Assembly: GCA_020216655.1 (NCBI GenBank)
Contig: JAIWNU010000075.1
Span: 1-10,000 of the forward strand
DNA from: Treponema sp.
Lineage (GTDB): Bacteria > Spirochaetota > Spirochaetia > Treponematales > Breznakiellaceae
DNA length: 10,000 nucleotides
Direction of reading: 5' to 3'
Positions within the stretch are counted from its first letter, which is position 1, and every line of letters begins with the position of its first letter. The notes under the pieces were generated by a model. That model was given only the letters and a program-made list of their open reading frames with translations. It searched no databases and was not told where the DNA came from. A program made the translations under genes and the position numbers. Shown one piece after another: positions 1-9,008 of this stretch.

Positions 1-2312
1 TCGGCGGTTTTAAGAGCCGTATCGGCAAGACCTTTACGGGCACCGTTCGTGGAGATAAAGAACTCGATAACCGAAAGACCTTCTTTAAAGTTCGACCGGA
101 TCGGCAATTCTATAATGTCTCCCGACGGCTTGGCCATAAGACCGCGCATACCCGCCAGCTGGCGAATCTGGTTGCGGCTACCGCGGGCACCGGAGTTGGC
201 CATCATATATACGGAGTTAAAGCCATCCCGGTCAGCTTCCAGGGTCTTCATCATGATATTGGTCAAATCTTCGTTGGTTTTAGACCAGACTTCAACAACC
301 CGGTTATACCGTTCTTCCTGGGTTATATGACCCTGGCGGTACTGCTTCTGGATGGACTCAACTTCCTTATTGGCCTTTTCGATCATTTCGGTCTTTTCTT
401 TCGGGACCACAATGTCGTCTACCCCAATAGTCGCACCGAATACGGTAGCGTACTTGTACCCAGTCGCTTTAATAGCGTCGAGCATCTTCACGGTGATCCA
501 GGGACCTTTATGCTTGAGTACATATTCTATAAGGGCCTTTAATTCCTTATCCCGTAATTCGTAGTTAATAAAAGGAACTTCCGGAGGAAGCTCTTCGTTA
601 AATACGATGCGGCCCGCGGTTGTTTCAATAAGGCCATCCTTTCCAAGCTCTACTTCCTGTCCTGTTTTGGACCAAACGGGAGTTTTTGATGGCCGAACCT
701 TTATTAAGGCTTCCCACTCAAGGGCCTTGTTTTCTACTGCCATGAGAACTTCTTCGGAACTGGAGTAGCGACGGCCTTGACCTTTCACATTCTTCTTAAT
801 TTTGGTTAAGAAGTTTATACCCAAAACCATATCCTGAGAGGGGAAGACTATGGTCTTACCGTTAGCAGGGTTAAGGAGGTTCCGGGCGGACAGCATGAGG
901 GTCCAGCATTCCATCTGGGCCGCATGGGTCAGCGGAACATGGACTGCCATCTGGTCACCGTCAAAGTCGGCGTTAAAGGCGTGACAGACCAGGGGGTGCA
1001 GCTTAATAGCCTTACCTTCTACCAGTACGGGCTCAAAGGCTTGGATACCGAGCCGGTGCAGGGTCGGCGCGCGGTTCAGCATGACCGGGTGCTCTTTAAC
1101 GACCTCATCGAGAATGGCGAAAACTTCGGGCGTTTCCTGCTCAACAAGCATCTTGGCCTTCTTGATGTTATAGACCACATCCTTGTCGACCAGTTTTTTC
1201 ATAATAAAGGGCTTAAAGAGCTCAAGGGCCATTTTGGTCGGAAGACCGCACTGCCACATTTTAAGATCCGGACCTACGGTGATAACCGAACGACCAGAAT
1301 AGTCAACCCGTTTTCCTAAGAGGTTCTGCCTAAACCGGCCCTGCTTACCTTTAAGCATATCACTGATGGACTTTAAGGGCCTATTGGAAGCACCCTTTAC
1401 TACCCGCTTTTTCTTTGAGTTATCAAAGAGGGCATCCACCGCTTCCTGAAGCATTCGCTTTTCGTTTCTGATGATGATATCAGGAGCGTTCAGGGCCATA
1501 AGCCGCTTGAGACGATTGTTTCGGTTAATAACACGGCGATACAGATCGTTAAGATCGCTGGTGGCAAAACGGCCTCCGTCGAGCTGCACCATGGGACGCA
1601 GTTCGGGCGGGATCACCGGTATGGCTTCCAGGATCATCCATTCCGGCTTATTGTTAGAATTGCGGAAATTTTCTACGATTTCGATTCGTTTCAGGAGCCG
1701 CTTATCGCTTTTTGCACCCTTTTCGATCATTTTGGCCCGAAGGTCGGCGGCCATCTGATCCAGGTTGAGACCTTCGAGCAGGGTCCTGATAGCCTCCGCA
1801 CCCATACCGGCGGTAAAGGCGCCGCCATAGCGTTCCTGGGCTTCATAGTACTCCTCTTCAGTAAGGAGCTGCATTTTTTTCAGGTCCGTATCACCCGGTT
1901 CAATAACAATGTATTTTTCGTAATACAAAATAGACCGGAGGGCCGCCATGGGTAGATCCAAGAGGAGCCCCATGCGGCTGGGTACAGAGCGGTAATACCA
2001 AATATGGGACACTGGGGCAGCAAGCTCAATATGCCCCATCCGTTCACGGCGGACCTTGAAATGGGTTACTTCAACACCGCAGCGATCACAGATAACGCCC
2101 TTGTAGCGGATCGATTTAAATTTTCCGCAGTAGCATTCCCATTCCTTAGTGGTACCGAAAATTCGCTCGCAGAAAAGACCATCTTTTTCGGGACGCAATG
2201 TCCGGTAATTGATGGTTTCGGGCTTTTTAACCTCACCATAAGACCAGGCCCGAATCATTTCGGGCGAGGCCAGCTTAATCATAATAGAATCAAAATCTTG
2301 TATATCCCGCAT
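1..2312 (-). CDS. rpoC: RNA polymerase beta' subunit, 5' 770 codons (truncated by window edge)
   Basis: This is the beta' subunit, which carries the catalytic magnesium site of RNA polymerase. Reading back from 2312 gives an uninterrupted frame of 770 codons to the window edge. The N-terminal zinc ribbon uses Cys60, Cys62, Cys75 and Cys78. The sigma-binding clamp helices lie at about 252-299 ([15 protein letters not shown] followed by [19 protein letters not shown]). The catalytic motif NADFDGDQM is at 447-455, so the three metal-binding aspartates are Asp449, Asp451 and Asp453. The window ends inside the bridge helix ([13 protein letters not shown]), so the trigger loop, second zinc site and C-terminus are outside. 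The start ATG at 2310-2312 has AAGGGG eight bases upstream and follows the rpoB stop by 14 nt, so the two genes are co-transcribed and probably co-translated. No frameshift or missing catalytic residue is seen. Confidence 0.98.
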   Translation of the reverse strand, partial: MRDIQDFDSIMIKLASPEMIRAWSYGEVKKPETINYRTLRPEKDGLFCERIFGTTKEWECYCGKFKSIRYKGVICDRCGVEVTHFKVRRERMGHIELAAPVSHIWYYRSVPSRMGLLLDLPMAALRSILYYEKYIVIEPGDTDLKKMQLLTEEEYYEAQERYGGAFTAGMGAEAIRTLLEGLNLDQMAADLRAKMIEKGAKSDKRLLKRIEIVENFRNSNNKPEWMILEAIPVIPPELRPMVQLDGGRFATSDLNDLYRRVINRNNRLKRLMALNAPDIIIRNEKRMLQEAVDALFDNSKKKRVVKGASNRPLKSISDMLKGKQGRFRQNLLGKRVDYSGRSVITVGPDLKMWQCGLPTKMALELFKPFIMKKLVDKDVVYNIKKAKMLVEQETPEVFAILDEVVKEHPVMLNRAPTLHRLGIQAFEPVLVEGKAIKLHPLVCHAFNADFDGDQMAVHVPLTHAAQMECWTLMLSARNLLNPANGKTIVFPSQDMVLGINFLTKIKKNVKGQGRRYSSSEEVLMAVENKALEWEALIKVRPSKTPVWSKTGQEVELGKDGLIETTAGRIVFNEELPPEVPFINYELRDKELKALIEYVLKHKGPWITVKMLDAIKATGYKYATVFGATIGVDDIVVPKEKTEMIEKANKEVESIQKQYRQGHITQEERYNRVVEVWSKTNEDLTNIMMKTLEADRDGFNSVYMMANSGARGSRNQIRQLAGMRGLMAKPSGDIIELPIRSNFKEGLSVIEFFISTNGARKGLADTALKTA

Positions 2313-2326
2313 TACTGTAACCCCTT

Positions 2327-5300
2327 TTAGAAGTTAGACCCTTGCTTGTTGATAAGGTCTTCATCCCGCTCTGTTAACGGAATTTGTTTACCCTTGGCAT
2401 CATAGATGGTCATATCAAGGGCAAGACCACGGAGTTCCTGGACAAGAACGTTAAAGGATTCCGGAATGCCTGCGGTTGTCGAAGGTTCTCCCTTGACAAT
2501 GGCTTCGTATATCTTTGATCGTCCTGTCATATCATCCGATTTGATGGTAAGCAGCTCTTGGAGCGTATTAGCCGCACCGTAGGCTTCCAGTGCCCATACT
2601 TCCATTTCTCCCAAACGCTGACCACCAAACTGAGCTTTACCGCCCAGGGGCTGCTGGGTCACGAGCGAATAGGGACCGGTAGAGCGGGCATGCATCTTGT
2701 CATCTACCAGGTGATGCAGTTTCAAGAAGTATATGACACCGCAGAACACGGGGTTTACGAAATATTCGCCAGTCCGACCATCCCGAAGCATTGTTTTAGA
2801 GGTAACCGGAAGACCAGCTTCCTTAAGCTTTTCTTCTATCTGCTCGGTTGTGGGCGACTGGAACACCGGTGCACTGAACCATTCATCGAGGGTACTTGCG
2901 GCCCAGCCAAGCTCGGTCTCTAGTAGCTGACCGATATTCATACGAGAAGGAACGCCCAGAGGAGTCAGACAAATATCGAGGGGGGTACCATCATCCATAT
3001 AGGGCATGTCTTCTACCGGCAGGATCCGGGCGACAACACCCTTGTTACCGTGGCGTCCTGCCATTTTATCCCCTTCCCGGAGTTTCCGTTTGGTTGCAAT
3101 AAGAACCTTTACCACTTCATCGACACCGGGGTTAAGGTCGTCCCCCTCGGTACGCTTAAGCCGCTGAATATCAATTACGGTGCCATCGATTCCATGGGGG
3201 ACCCGGAGCGAGGAATCCCGAACTTCCTTAGCCTTTTCACCGAAAATTGAATTGAGGAGCTTAAATTCCGGAGTTGTCTCAGTCTCGCTCTTGGGAGTTA
3301 CCTTGCCAACCAAAATATCGCCGGAACGAACCTTGGCTCCAACCCGGATAATACCTTCGCTATCCAGATTATCCAGTGATTTTTCGCTCGTATTGGGAAT
3401 ATCACGGGTAATCTTTTCAGGGCCAAGTTTAGTTTCCCTGACTTCGGTGATAAATTCTTTAATGTGAATGGAGGTAAACATATCCTCCTTCACCACCCGT
3501 TCAGAAATAAGGATGGAGTCTTCGTAGTTATACCCATTCCAGGGCATGAACCCTACCAGGATGTTTCGACCCAGGGCGAGCTCTCCATTCTTGGTAGCAG
3601 GACCGTCGGCAATAACCTGTCCTTTTACAATCTTTTCGCCCAATTTTACAATGGGACGCTGGTTGTAGCAGGTATCCTGGTTAGTCCGCTGGTATTTGAC
3701 CAGGGTGTATACATCCCGTTCATCGGCATTTTTAGCATCATCGGGACGAATGACGATCTCAGTTGAAGTAACCCGTACTACCGTACCAGGCCGCTTTGCT
3801 TTGACGAGAACTCCCGAATCGTAGGCGCATTTCCCTTCCATACCGGTTCCGACCCGCGGAGGTTCGGGGAAAATGAGAGGAACAGCCTGACGCTGCATGT
3901 TTGAACCCATAAGTGCCCGGTTCGCGTCGTCGTGCTCAAGGAATGGGATAAGGGATGCAGAAACTGATATAACCTGCTTGGGGGAAACGTCCATATACTG
4001 GATATCTTCCGGAGCCCGGGTTGTATAATCTCCCTGGCGGCGGCAGGAAACCTGGCTGTCCGCAAAGGTTCCATCATGATTTAATTTAGCTGAAGCCTGT
4101 GCGATATAGTACCGGTCTTCGTCCATGGCCGACAGGTATTCAATTTCAGCGGTAGCCTTACCGTTAACGACTTTTCGATACGGGGTTTCCAGGAATCCAT
4201 AATCGTTGACACGGGTATAGTTAGCTAAGGAGACGATAAGACCAATGTTCGGACCTTCCGGAGTTTCAATAGGACACATTCGTCCATAGTGAGTATAATG
4301 GACGTCACGAACTTCGAAACCAGCCCGATCTCGGGAAAGACCGCCGGGGCCCAAGGCATTAAGACGCCGCTTATGGGTCAGCTCTGCGAGGGGATTTACC
4401 TGGTCCATGAACTGGGAGAGCTGGCTTGAACCAAAGAATTCTTTAATCGCCGCAACAACTGGCTTTATCGAAATAAGGTCCTGCGGCTTTATTGTCTCTG
4501 TTTCTTTAAGGCTCATCCGCTCTTTAGCAATCCGTTCCATGCGGCTGAAGGCGGTCTTCATCGTATTGGCAAGCAGTTCGCCCACGGACCTGACACGGCG
4601 GTTGCCAAGATGGTCGATATCATCAATATTTTCATCCCCCACAAATACCTTAATGAGGAATTTCATAGTGGCGATGATATCCTGTTTGGTCAGGGTAAAA
4701 TCTTCCAGGGGTGGATTGAAGTTGAATTTCTTATTCAGTTTATAGCGGCCAACCTTGCCCAGGTCATAACGGCGGCTTGTAAAGAACATTCCCATGAGGT
4801 CCTTTTCTGCCGCTTCAACCGTTATGGGTTCACCGGGCATGAGCACCGAATAAACCGCAGACAGTGCGTCCTCGCGAGAGGGCTCATCCCGTGTGGGATC
4901 TTCCTTTACAAACTTTATCTCCTCCCGCTCAAAACAATTGAGAATCATGGGGGAGTTGAGTGAATCTTCTGCTTCGAAATCGATAATTTCTACCGACTGA
5001 ACACCATTAACAAGGAGTTCATCCACATCGTGGGGATGAATTTTCTCGCCCGCCCGATACAGTTTCTTCTCTACAACACCATCTTCGGTGGTTGTATTGA
5101 TCCATACGGCCTTTGCGAATACTTTGCCGACAAGGGCGTTTTTAGATTCCCGGTCATCCTGAATGGTCACCGTCTGGGTCTTGTAAAAAGCCTTAATAAT
5201 TTCTTCCCGGCCTTCATACCCCAAAGCTCTGAGGAAAATGGTTCCGAGAATGCGCTTCTTACGGTCTATTTTTGCATAAATAAGTTCCCGTTTTTGGTCA

Positions 5301-5839
5301 ATTTCGAATTCAAGCCAGGAGCCCCGGTAAGGAATAATACGTGAAGAATACACACCCTTTTCATGGCTAAAAATAACGCCGGGCGAACGGTGAATCTGGG
5401 AGACCACAACCCGTTCTGCACCATTAATAATAAAGGTGCCCCGATCGGTCATAATCGGGATATCTCCCATGTAGATATCCTTTTGTCGGATTTCTCCGGT
5501 TTCCTGGAAAATGAGATTTATGCGAGCCTTAAGCGGAACCGCATAGGTTAAACCTTTCTGCTTGCATTCCTGCTCAGAAAACTTTATCCCCTCTTCATCG
5601 AGGGTGTAATATTCATATTCAAGTACCATATCACCGGTAGGGCTTTCTATAGGAAAGGTAGTCCTAAAAGCTTCTTCCAGTCCCTGCATTTCGGGAGCTT
5701 CCCCCCTTCTGAGCCGTTCTCTTTGCAAAAAACGCTCGTAAGAAGAAAGCTGTATATCTATAAGATCAGGAAGTTCCATAACATCCTGGAAATCTTTCCC
5801 TATATAGGTCCTTTTAATGACCGAATTTCCTGTAACCAT
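2327..5839 (-). CDS. rpoB: RNA polymerase beta subunit
   Basis: This is the beta subunit of core RNA polymerase, complete at 1170 residues. It is shorter than the E. coli form (1342) because it lacks the large lineage-specific insertions. The rifampicin-pocket region runs from about residue 470 to 500 ([13 protein letters not shown]... to [12 protein letters not shown]). Active-centre landmarks are [10 protein letters not shown] with Glu773-Asp774 and [12 protein letters not shown] with Lys925 and Lys933, equivalent to E. coli Lys1065 and Lys1073. GEMEVW is at 1077-1082, and the C-terminal clamp segment ([17 protein letters not shown]) is intact. Residue 494, equivalent to E. coli Ser531, is Asn, and residue 481 (E. 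coli Asn518) is Val; see findings. The ATG at 5837-5839 is preceded by AGGGGG at good spacing. A 207-nt spacer with an attenuator-like terminator separates it from rplL, so its expression may be set below that of the ribosomal proteins. Confidence 0.99.
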   Translation of the reverse strand: MVTGNSVIKRTYIGKDFQDVMELPDLIDIQLSSYERFLQRERLRRGEAPEMQGLEEAFRTTFPIESPTGDMVLEYEYYTLDEEGIKFSEQECKQKGLTYAVPLKARINLIFQETGEIRQKDIYMGDIPIMTDRGTFIINGAERVVVSQIHRSPGVIFSHEKGVYSSRIIPYRGSWLEFEIDQKRELIYAKIDRKKRILGTIFLRALGYEGREEIIKAFYKTQTVTIQDDRESKNALVGKVFAKAVWINTTTEDGVVEKKLYRAGEKIHPHDVDELLVNGVQSVEIIDFEAEDSLNSPMILNCFEREEIKFVKEDPTRDEPSREDALSAVYSVLMPGEPITVEAAEKDLMGMFFTSRRYDLGKVGRYKLNKKFNFNPPLEDFTLTKQDIIATMKFLIKVFVGDENIDDIDHLGNRRVRSVGELLANTMKTAFSRMERIAKERMSLKETETIKPQDLISIKPVVAAIKEFFGSSQLSQFMDQVNPLAELTHKRRLNALGPGGLSRDRAGFEVRDVHYTHYGRMCPIETPEGPNIGLIVSLANYTRVNDYGFLETPYRKVVNGKATAEIEYLSAMDEDRYYIAQASAKLNHDGTFADSQVSCRRQGDYTTRAPEDIQYMDVSPKQVISVSASLIPFLEHDDANRALMGSNMQRQAVPLIFPEPPRVGTGMEGKCAYDSGVLVKAKRPGTVVRVTSTEIVIRPDDAKNADERDVYTLVKYQRTNQDTCYNQRPIVKLGEKIVKGQVIADGPATKNGELALGRNILVGFMPWNGYNYEDSILISERVVKEDMFTSIHIKEFITEVRETKLGPEKITRDIPNTSEKSLDNLDSEGIIRVGAKVRSGDILVGKVTPKSETETTPEFKLLNSIFGEKAKEVRDSSLRVPHGIDGTVIDIQRLKRTEGDDLNPGVDEVVKVLIATKRKLREGDKMAGRHGNKGVVARILPVEDMPYMDDGTPLDICLTPLGVPSRMNIGQLLETELGWAASTLDEWFSAPVFQSPTTEQIEEKLKEAGLPVTSKTMLRDGRTGEYFVNPVFCGVIYFLKLHHLVDDKMHARSTGPYSLVTQQPLGGKAQFGGQRLGEMEVWALEAYGAANTLQELLTIKSDDMTGRSKIYEAIVKGEPSTTAGIPESFNVLVQELRGLALDMTIYDAKGKQIPLTERDEDLINKQGSNF

Positions 5840-5923
5840 TCGTTACCCCCTATCGGAACCGCCCTCAATTGCGGGCACTATCGCCGTCCAGCCCAATAAA
5901 CCGGATTGTGCCTGTTTTTACCT

Positions 5924-5952
5924 AGAATAGACTACACGTCCTTAGACTACAA
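5924..5952 (-). promoter_or_regulatory. Weak candidate promoter for rpoBC
   Basis: A TTGTAG (5947-5952) and a TATTCT (5924-5929) are separated by exactly 17 bp, directly after the terminator-like hairpin in the rplL-rpoB spacer. The match is only about 3/6 and 4/6 to the sigma70 boxes, so this could be chance. If real, it would let rpoBC be transcribed independently of read-through. The rest of the leader down to the rpoB start shows only a weak 4-bp hairpin (GCCC/GGGC at 5862-5877) and the rpoB ribosome binding site. Confidence 0.25.
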
Positions 5953-5979
5953 AAAGCCTCCGGCAAAATTGCCGGAAGC
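5951..5979 (-). terminator. Intrinsic terminator / attenuator between rplL and rpoB
   Basis: On the minus strand a nine-pair stem (GCTTCCGGC with GCCGGAGGC, one T-G wobble) closes a six-base loop (AATTTT) and is followed at once by TTTTTG. This is the classic form of a rho-independent terminator. It lies after the rplL stop and before rpoB. Since rpoBC is essential and no strong promoter follows, it is best read as a partial terminator that reduces transcription into rpoB. E. coli has an attenuator at the same place. Efficiency cannot be judged from sequence. Confidence 0.8.
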
Positions 5980-5985
5980 TCTTAA

Positions 5986-6010
5986 TCCGGAACTCGTATT
6001 GAGTTCCGGA
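5986..6010 (-). other. Perfect 10-bp hairpin upstream of the rpoB attenuator
   Basis: TCCGGAACTC and GAGTTCCGGA form a perfect ten-pair stem around a five-base loop. It ends six nucleotides before the terminator stem and has no T-tract of its own. It may be an RNA processing or stability element, or one arm of an alternative fold with the terminator, because its 5' arm can also pair with the terminator's 5' arm. The function is inferred; the structure is seen directly. Confidence 0.6.
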
Positions 6011-6046
6011 AAAGCGAGAGAAAAAGTATGTGTTGTACCGACGAGA

Positions 6047-6436
6047 TTACTGGATTTCAATAGTACCGCCAGCGGCAGTAATTTGTTCCTTAATCTTTGC
6101 AGCTTCTTCCTTGGATACATTTTCCTTAAGTGGCTTGGGAGCACCTTCGACCAGGTCCTTTGCTTCCTTAAGACCAAGACCGGTAACAGCCCGAACTTCC
6201 TTGATAACACCAATCTTCTTGGATTCATCAAAGGCCTTCAGGATGACGTTGAATTCGGTCTTTTCCTCAGCGGGAGCGGCTGCAGCACCAGGAGCGGCAC
6301 CAACAGCGGCTACAGCAACAGGAGCTGCCGCGGAAACACCAAATTTTTCTTCCATAGCTTTTACAAGCTCGGAAACTTCGAGTACGGTCATCGAAGCAAT
6401 GGCTTCGATAATCTGATCCTTTGTCAACGCTGCCAT
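6047..6436 (-). CDS. rplL: 50S ribosomal protein L7/L12
   Basis: L7/L12 forms the mobile stalk that recruits and stimulates translation GTPases (EF-Tu, EF-G, IF2). It is 129 residues, near the usual 120-130. The N-terminal dimerisation and L10-binding helices (about 1-33, [18 protein letters not shown]) are followed by an Ala/Pro/Val-rich flexible hinge (about 34-57). The C-terminal factor-binding domain contains [20 protein letters not shown] and ends AGGTIEIQ. The ATG at 6434-6436 has AGGAG upstream at normal spacing. It lies 180 nt after rplJ, with a strong hairpin in that spacer. This separation may help make the several copies of L7/L12 needed per ribosome. Confidence 0.98.
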   Translation of the reverse strand: MAALTKDQIIEAIASMTVLEVSELVKAMEEKFGVSAAAPVAVAAVGAAPGAAAAPAEEKTEFNVILKAFDESKKIGVIKEVRAVTGLGLKEAKDLVEGAPKPLKENVSKEEAAKIKEQITAAGGTIEIQ

Positions 6437-6485
6437 ATTATCTTCTCCTCTATTTCAGCGATTGATTTTTTCCCTTTAAGGGACT

Positions 6486-6514
6486 GCCGCTTACGCGGCT
6501 GCCGCGTAAGCGGC
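6486..6514 (-). other. 13-bp perfect hairpin in the rplJ-rplL spacer
   Basis: GCCGCTTACGCGG and CCGCGTAAGCGGC form a perfect, GC-rich 13-pair stem with a three-base loop (CAG on the minus strand). No T-run follows on either strand, so it is not a standard terminator. A small second palindrome (TCCCTTAAAGGGA) follows, then the rplL ribosome binding site. A processing or stabilising element for rplL mRNA is plausible, as is a member of a dispersed intergenic repeat. The rest of the 180-nt spacer shows only a 5-bp hairpin (AGCAA/TTGCT around 6541-6554) and no convincing promoter. Confidence 0.65.
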
Positions 6515-6616
6515 TAGACAACCCGCCAACTTTTAACAAAAGCAACGGATTGCTGTATTTTTTAGACCGACAGGAACGGCAGCTTTCCGAAGCCTGAAGG
6601 TCTTAGTTCCATAAAA

Positions 6617-7162
6617 TTATGCAGCACCTTCCTGCTTTTTATCGCCCACAGCTTTGATTGTCCGTACAAGCCGGGCATTAATGTCATTAAGCGCAGATAC
6701 CATATTCCGAGCAGGAGCGTTCATAACAGACATAAGCATTGCAATAAGCTCGAGCCGTCCAGGCAGCTTTGAGAAAGCTTCAATCTGCGCAGCATTATAT
6801 ACCGTATTGCCAACGAGACCGCCTTTTACCTTAAGAGCAGGAACTTCCTTTGCAAACTCAATAAGGATTTTTGCAACCTCATTGGAATCCTTCGGAGTAA
6901 TTGCAATTGCAGTCGGACCAGTGAGATAGCTTTCTACATTAGGAGCAGAAAGCTGCTCAAAGGCAATCCGGGCAAAATTATTCTTTACAACCTTAAAAGT
7001 TGCATCCTTTGCGCGAAGCTGTTTCCGCAGATTAGAAATCTGCTCAACCGTCAGCCCGCGGTAATCGGTAAAAATAAAATCGGGAGCGGCACCAAAGCTC
7101 TGCTTCAATTCATCAATAGCAGAAACCTTAGCATCCTGCACTTTCTTTGCAACAATAGCCAT
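6617..7162 (-). CDS. rplJ: 50S ribosomal protein L10
   Basis: L10 anchors the L7/L12 dimers to the GTPase centre of 23S rRNA through its N-terminal domain; in many bacteria it also represses its own mRNA. It is 181 residues, within the family range. The N-terminal domain shows the family signature DYRGLTV (33-39) and then LRAKDATFKVVKNNFARIA. The middle holds GPTAIAI and KGGLVGN. The C-terminal helix (about 145-175) is the L7/L12 docking region. The ATG at 7160-7162 is three bases after the rplA stop, and its AGGAG site is inside the last codons of rplA, so translation is coupled to L1. There is no room for a separate L10 leader upstream. Confidence 0.98.
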   Translation of the reverse strand: MAIVAKKVQDAKVSAIDELKQSFGAAPDFIFTDYRGLTVEQISNLRKQLRAKDATFKVVKNNFARIAFEQLSAPNVESYLTGPTAIAITPKDSNEVAKILIEFAKEVPALKVKGGLVGNTVYNAAQIEAFSKLPGRLELIAMLMSVMNAPARNMVSALNDINARLVRTIKAVGDKKQEGAA

Positions 7163-7165
7163 GGC

Positions 7166-7846
7166 TTACTCCTTATCCTTTAATGCTACCCATACGCCAG
7201 GACCCATGGTAGAGCTGATGGACACGGACTGAATAAAGTCACCCTTAGCATCTGCGGGCCGCTTGCGTTTAATCTCAGCAAGGACTGCTTCCACGTTCTC
7301 TGCAATCTTAGCAGGTTCCATAGAAACCTTGCCTACCGGCAGGTGGATAACACCGGTTTTATCTGCCCGGAATTCCACACGGCCTTTTTTAAGCTCCGCA
7401 ATAGCACCTTTGAGATCAAAGGTAACAGTTCCGGTCTTGGGATTCGGCATAAGGCCCTTCCGGCCGAGCACCATACCCAGCTTACCAACATCTTTCATCA
7501 TGTCAGGAGTAGCAACAGCGATATCAAAATCGAGCCATCCACCCTTAACCTTTTCGATAAGATCGTCGGATCCAACATAGGTTGCGCCAGCTTCAAGAGC
7601 TTCTTTTTCTTTTTCGCTCTTACAGAACACGAGAACTTTCTTCTCGCCACGGAACTGGTGAGGAAGTACTACCGTATCCCGGACAGACTGACTCTTTTTA
7701 AGATTCAATTTCACCGACAAATCTACGGTTTCATCAAACTTTGCAAAGGCCAGCTTCTTAACCAGATCAGCCGCAGAAACCAAATCATAGGTGGTTGCAG
7801 CATCGTATTTTTTAAGGCTTTCGAGGTATTTTTTTCCGTGCTTCAT
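7166..7846 (-). CDS. rplA: 50S ribosomal protein L1
   Basis: L1 forms the mobile stalk at the ribosomal E site and, in other bacteria, represses translation of the L11-L1 mRNA. The signature [15 protein letters not shown] sits at 127-141, and the N-terminus has the usual basic helix followed by [15 protein letters not shown] chose the ATG at 7844-7846 (226 residues). It has GGAG seven bases upstream and begins one base after the rplK stop (TAATATG). An upstream in-frame GTG at 7865-7867 lies within rplK and would add seven unsupported residues. The single-base gap implies translational coupling with L11. Confidence 0.97.
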   Translation of the reverse strand: MKHGKKYLESLKKYDAATTYDLVSAADLVKKLAFAKFDETVDLSVKLNLKKSQSVRDTVVLPHQFRGEKKVLVFCKSEKEKEALEAGATYVGSDDLIEKVKGGWLDFDIAVATPDMMKDVGKLGMVLGRKGLMPNPKTGTVTFDLKGAIAELKKGRVEFRADKTGVIHLPVGKVSMEPAKIAENVEAVLAEIKRKRPADAKGDFIQSVSISSTMGPGVWVALKDKE

Positions 7847-7847
7847 A

Positions 7848-8279
7848 TTACCACTCCACCTCGACACCCATTGAACGGGCAGTTCCGGCTATAATCTTCT
7901 TGGCAGCCTCAAGATCGTTGGCTGTCAGATCGGGTAACTTCATTTTAGCAATCTCCTCAAGTTTAGCCTTGGGAAGCTTGCCAACCTTGGTCTTGTGGGG
8001 TTCAGAAGACCCCTTATCAATGCCTGCCCCCTTCTTAATCAGCACCGATGCGGGCGGAGTTTTAAGAATGAAGGTGAAGGATTTGTCGCTATATACGGTT
8101 ATAACGACAGGAATAATGAGACCTGCTTCCATACCCTTGGTTCGGTCATTAAATTGCTGAACGAACTGAGGAGCACTGACACCGTGTGGACCTAATGCCG
8201 GTCCAACCGGTGGAGCAGGAGTCGCTTTGCCTGCGGGGCACTGCAACTTGATGATAGCGGTGACCTTTTTCTTTGCCAT
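7848..8279 (-). CDS. rplK: 50S ribosomal protein L11
   Basis: L11 binds the GTPase-associated region of 23S rRNA, helps elongation and release factors, and is needed for RelA activation in organisms that have it. The N-terminal domain has the Pro-rich motif around 19-30 ([12 protein letters not shown]) that forms the thiostrepton cleft. The C-terminal domain (about 75-143) binds rRNA and contains [12 protein letters not shown] near its end. Residues 31-40 read [10 protein letters not shown] where many bacteria have QHGVNIMEFC, a form I associate with treponemes. The ATG at 8277-8279 (143 residues) is preferred over an in-frame TTG at 8283-8285, because AGGAG is seven bases from the ATG but almost touches the TTG. 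Confidence 0.97.
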   Translation of the reverse strand: MAKKKVTAIIKLQCPAGKATPAPPVGPALGPHGVSAPQFVQQFNDRTKGMEAGLIIPVVITVYSDKSFTFILKTPPASVLIKKGAGIDKGSSEPHKTKVGKLPKAKLEEIAKMKLPDLTANDLEAAKKIIAGTARSMGVEVEW

Positions 8280-8441
8280 TCGCAATCTCCTTCTGTGGTG
8301 TACCCGAAAAGAACCAGGCTTTTCGGGGTAGCGTTTTCGCCAGATGCGAAAACTCCCATCTATTGGAGCTTATAGCCCAAAACTATCTTCTGCCCTTTCA
8401 GGCAAAAAACAGCTCTATAGATTCAAAGATTCAAAACAAAA
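8280..8441 (-). promoter_or_regulatory. Structured rplK leader with tandem hairpins
   Basis: The 162-nt spacer between nusG and rplK carries two adjacent hairpins. One has a perfect eight-pair stem (GTTTTCGC/GCGAAAAC, 8333-8353, loop of five). The other is an eleven-pair stem with one bulged base (TACCCCGAAAAG with CTTTTCGGGTA, 8301-8330, loop of seven). It ends about ten bases before the rplK ribosome binding site. A weaker CTCC/GGAG hairpin lies just upstream (8353-8368). None is followed by a T-tract, so they are not terminators. In other bacteria L1 represses the L11-L1 mRNA from a structured leader at this location, so an autoregulatory site is a reasonable inference. I could not match the L1-binding motif. 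Confidence 0.5.
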
Positions 8442-8999
8442 CTAAATCTTTTCGACTTGCAATAAATCTACTTCTACCGGGGTAGATCTTCCAAAAATAC
8501 CAATCATTACCTTGAGCTTGTTGCGCTCGGTATTCACTTCTTCTATAGTGCCGGTGAACGACTCGAAGGGCCCATCAATAATCTTAACCTGCTCGCCGGG
8601 AGCAAAAGACTGCCGAGAGCGGACAGGCCGTTCTCCTTTAATCTCCCCAGTTTTTTGCAGAATGGCACGGGCTTCATCGCCAGATAAAGGCTGAGGCCTG
8701 CGATTAGCAGGGGTACCTACAAAGCCAGTTACTCCAGGGATTTTTTTAATTTTAGAACAGGGAACCTTCCAGCCAATTTCAGGCAAATCCATTTCTACCA
8801 GAATATAGCCTGGCAGAAACTTTTTGGTCATAGTACGTTTTTTACCGTCTTTTACCTCAACCACATCTTCAGAAGGAACCTTTACATCCCGCACCACATC
8901 TTTATCCAGATCCCCTGAATCGATCATCATGCGGATAGTTTTCTCTATTTTATTTTCATACCCCGAATAGGTATGAAGAACGTACCATCCAGTAGCCAT
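8442..8999 (-). CDS. nusG: Transcription termination/antitermination factor NusG
   Basis: NusG binds the beta' clamp helices of RNA polymerase and links the transcription complex to ribosomal S10 or Rho. It is 185 residues, the usual length. The NGN domain (about 1-115) starts GWYVLHTYSGYENKI and includes KKFLPGYILVEM and PGVTGFVG. The KOW domain (about 132-185) reads FAPGEQVKIIDGPFESFTG and ends with the conserved FGRSTPVEVDLLQVEK. The ATG at 8997-8999 has AAGGA five bases upstream and is nine bases after secE. Its binding partner, the beta' clamp helices, is encoded in the same operon (rpoC residues 252-299). Confidence 0.98.
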   Translation of the reverse strand: MATGWYVLHTYSGYENKIEKTIRMMIDSGDLDKDVVRDVKVPSEDVVEVKDGKKRTMTKKFLPGYILVEMDLPEIGWKVPCSKIKKIPGVTGFVGTPANRRPQPLSGDEARAILQKTGEIKGERPVRSRQSFAPGEQVKIIDGPFESFTGTIEEVNTERNKLKVMIGIFGRSTPVEVDLLQVEKI

Positions 9000-9008
9000 G
9001 CTTATCCT

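Noticed and set aside
924..1319. A 131-codon plus-strand open frame
   Set aside because: It is antisense to the catalytic region of rpoC and shows no recognisable domain; the codon structure belongs to rpoC.
3778..4077. A 99-codon minus-strand open frame
   Set aside because: It is in another frame inside rpoB on the same strand, without a start signal or known domain.
5906..6517. A 203-codon plus-strand open frame
   Set aside because: It lies antisense to the whole of rplL and its flanking spacers, has low-complexity Ser/Phe/Leu-rich composition and no ribosome binding site; rplL on the other strand is certain.
6538..6560. A possible terminator in the rplJ-rplL spacer (AGCAA/TTGCT stem followed by TTTTGTT on the minus strand)
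   Set aside because: The stem is only five pairs and the T-run is interrupted; too weak to call.
7847..7867. An upstream GTG start for rplA adding seven residues
   Set aside because: It lies inside rplK with no suitable ribosome binding site; the ATG at 7844-7846 has one and matches the family N-terminus.
8280..8285. An upstream TTG start for rplK
   Set aside because: The ribosome binding site almost touches it; the ATG six bases later has ideal spacing and gives the usual MAKKKV N-terminus.
8391..8410. A hairpin with an A/T-run near 8391-8410 in the rplK leader
   Set aside because: The run is on the wrong side for a minus-strand terminator and the stem has only about four pairs.
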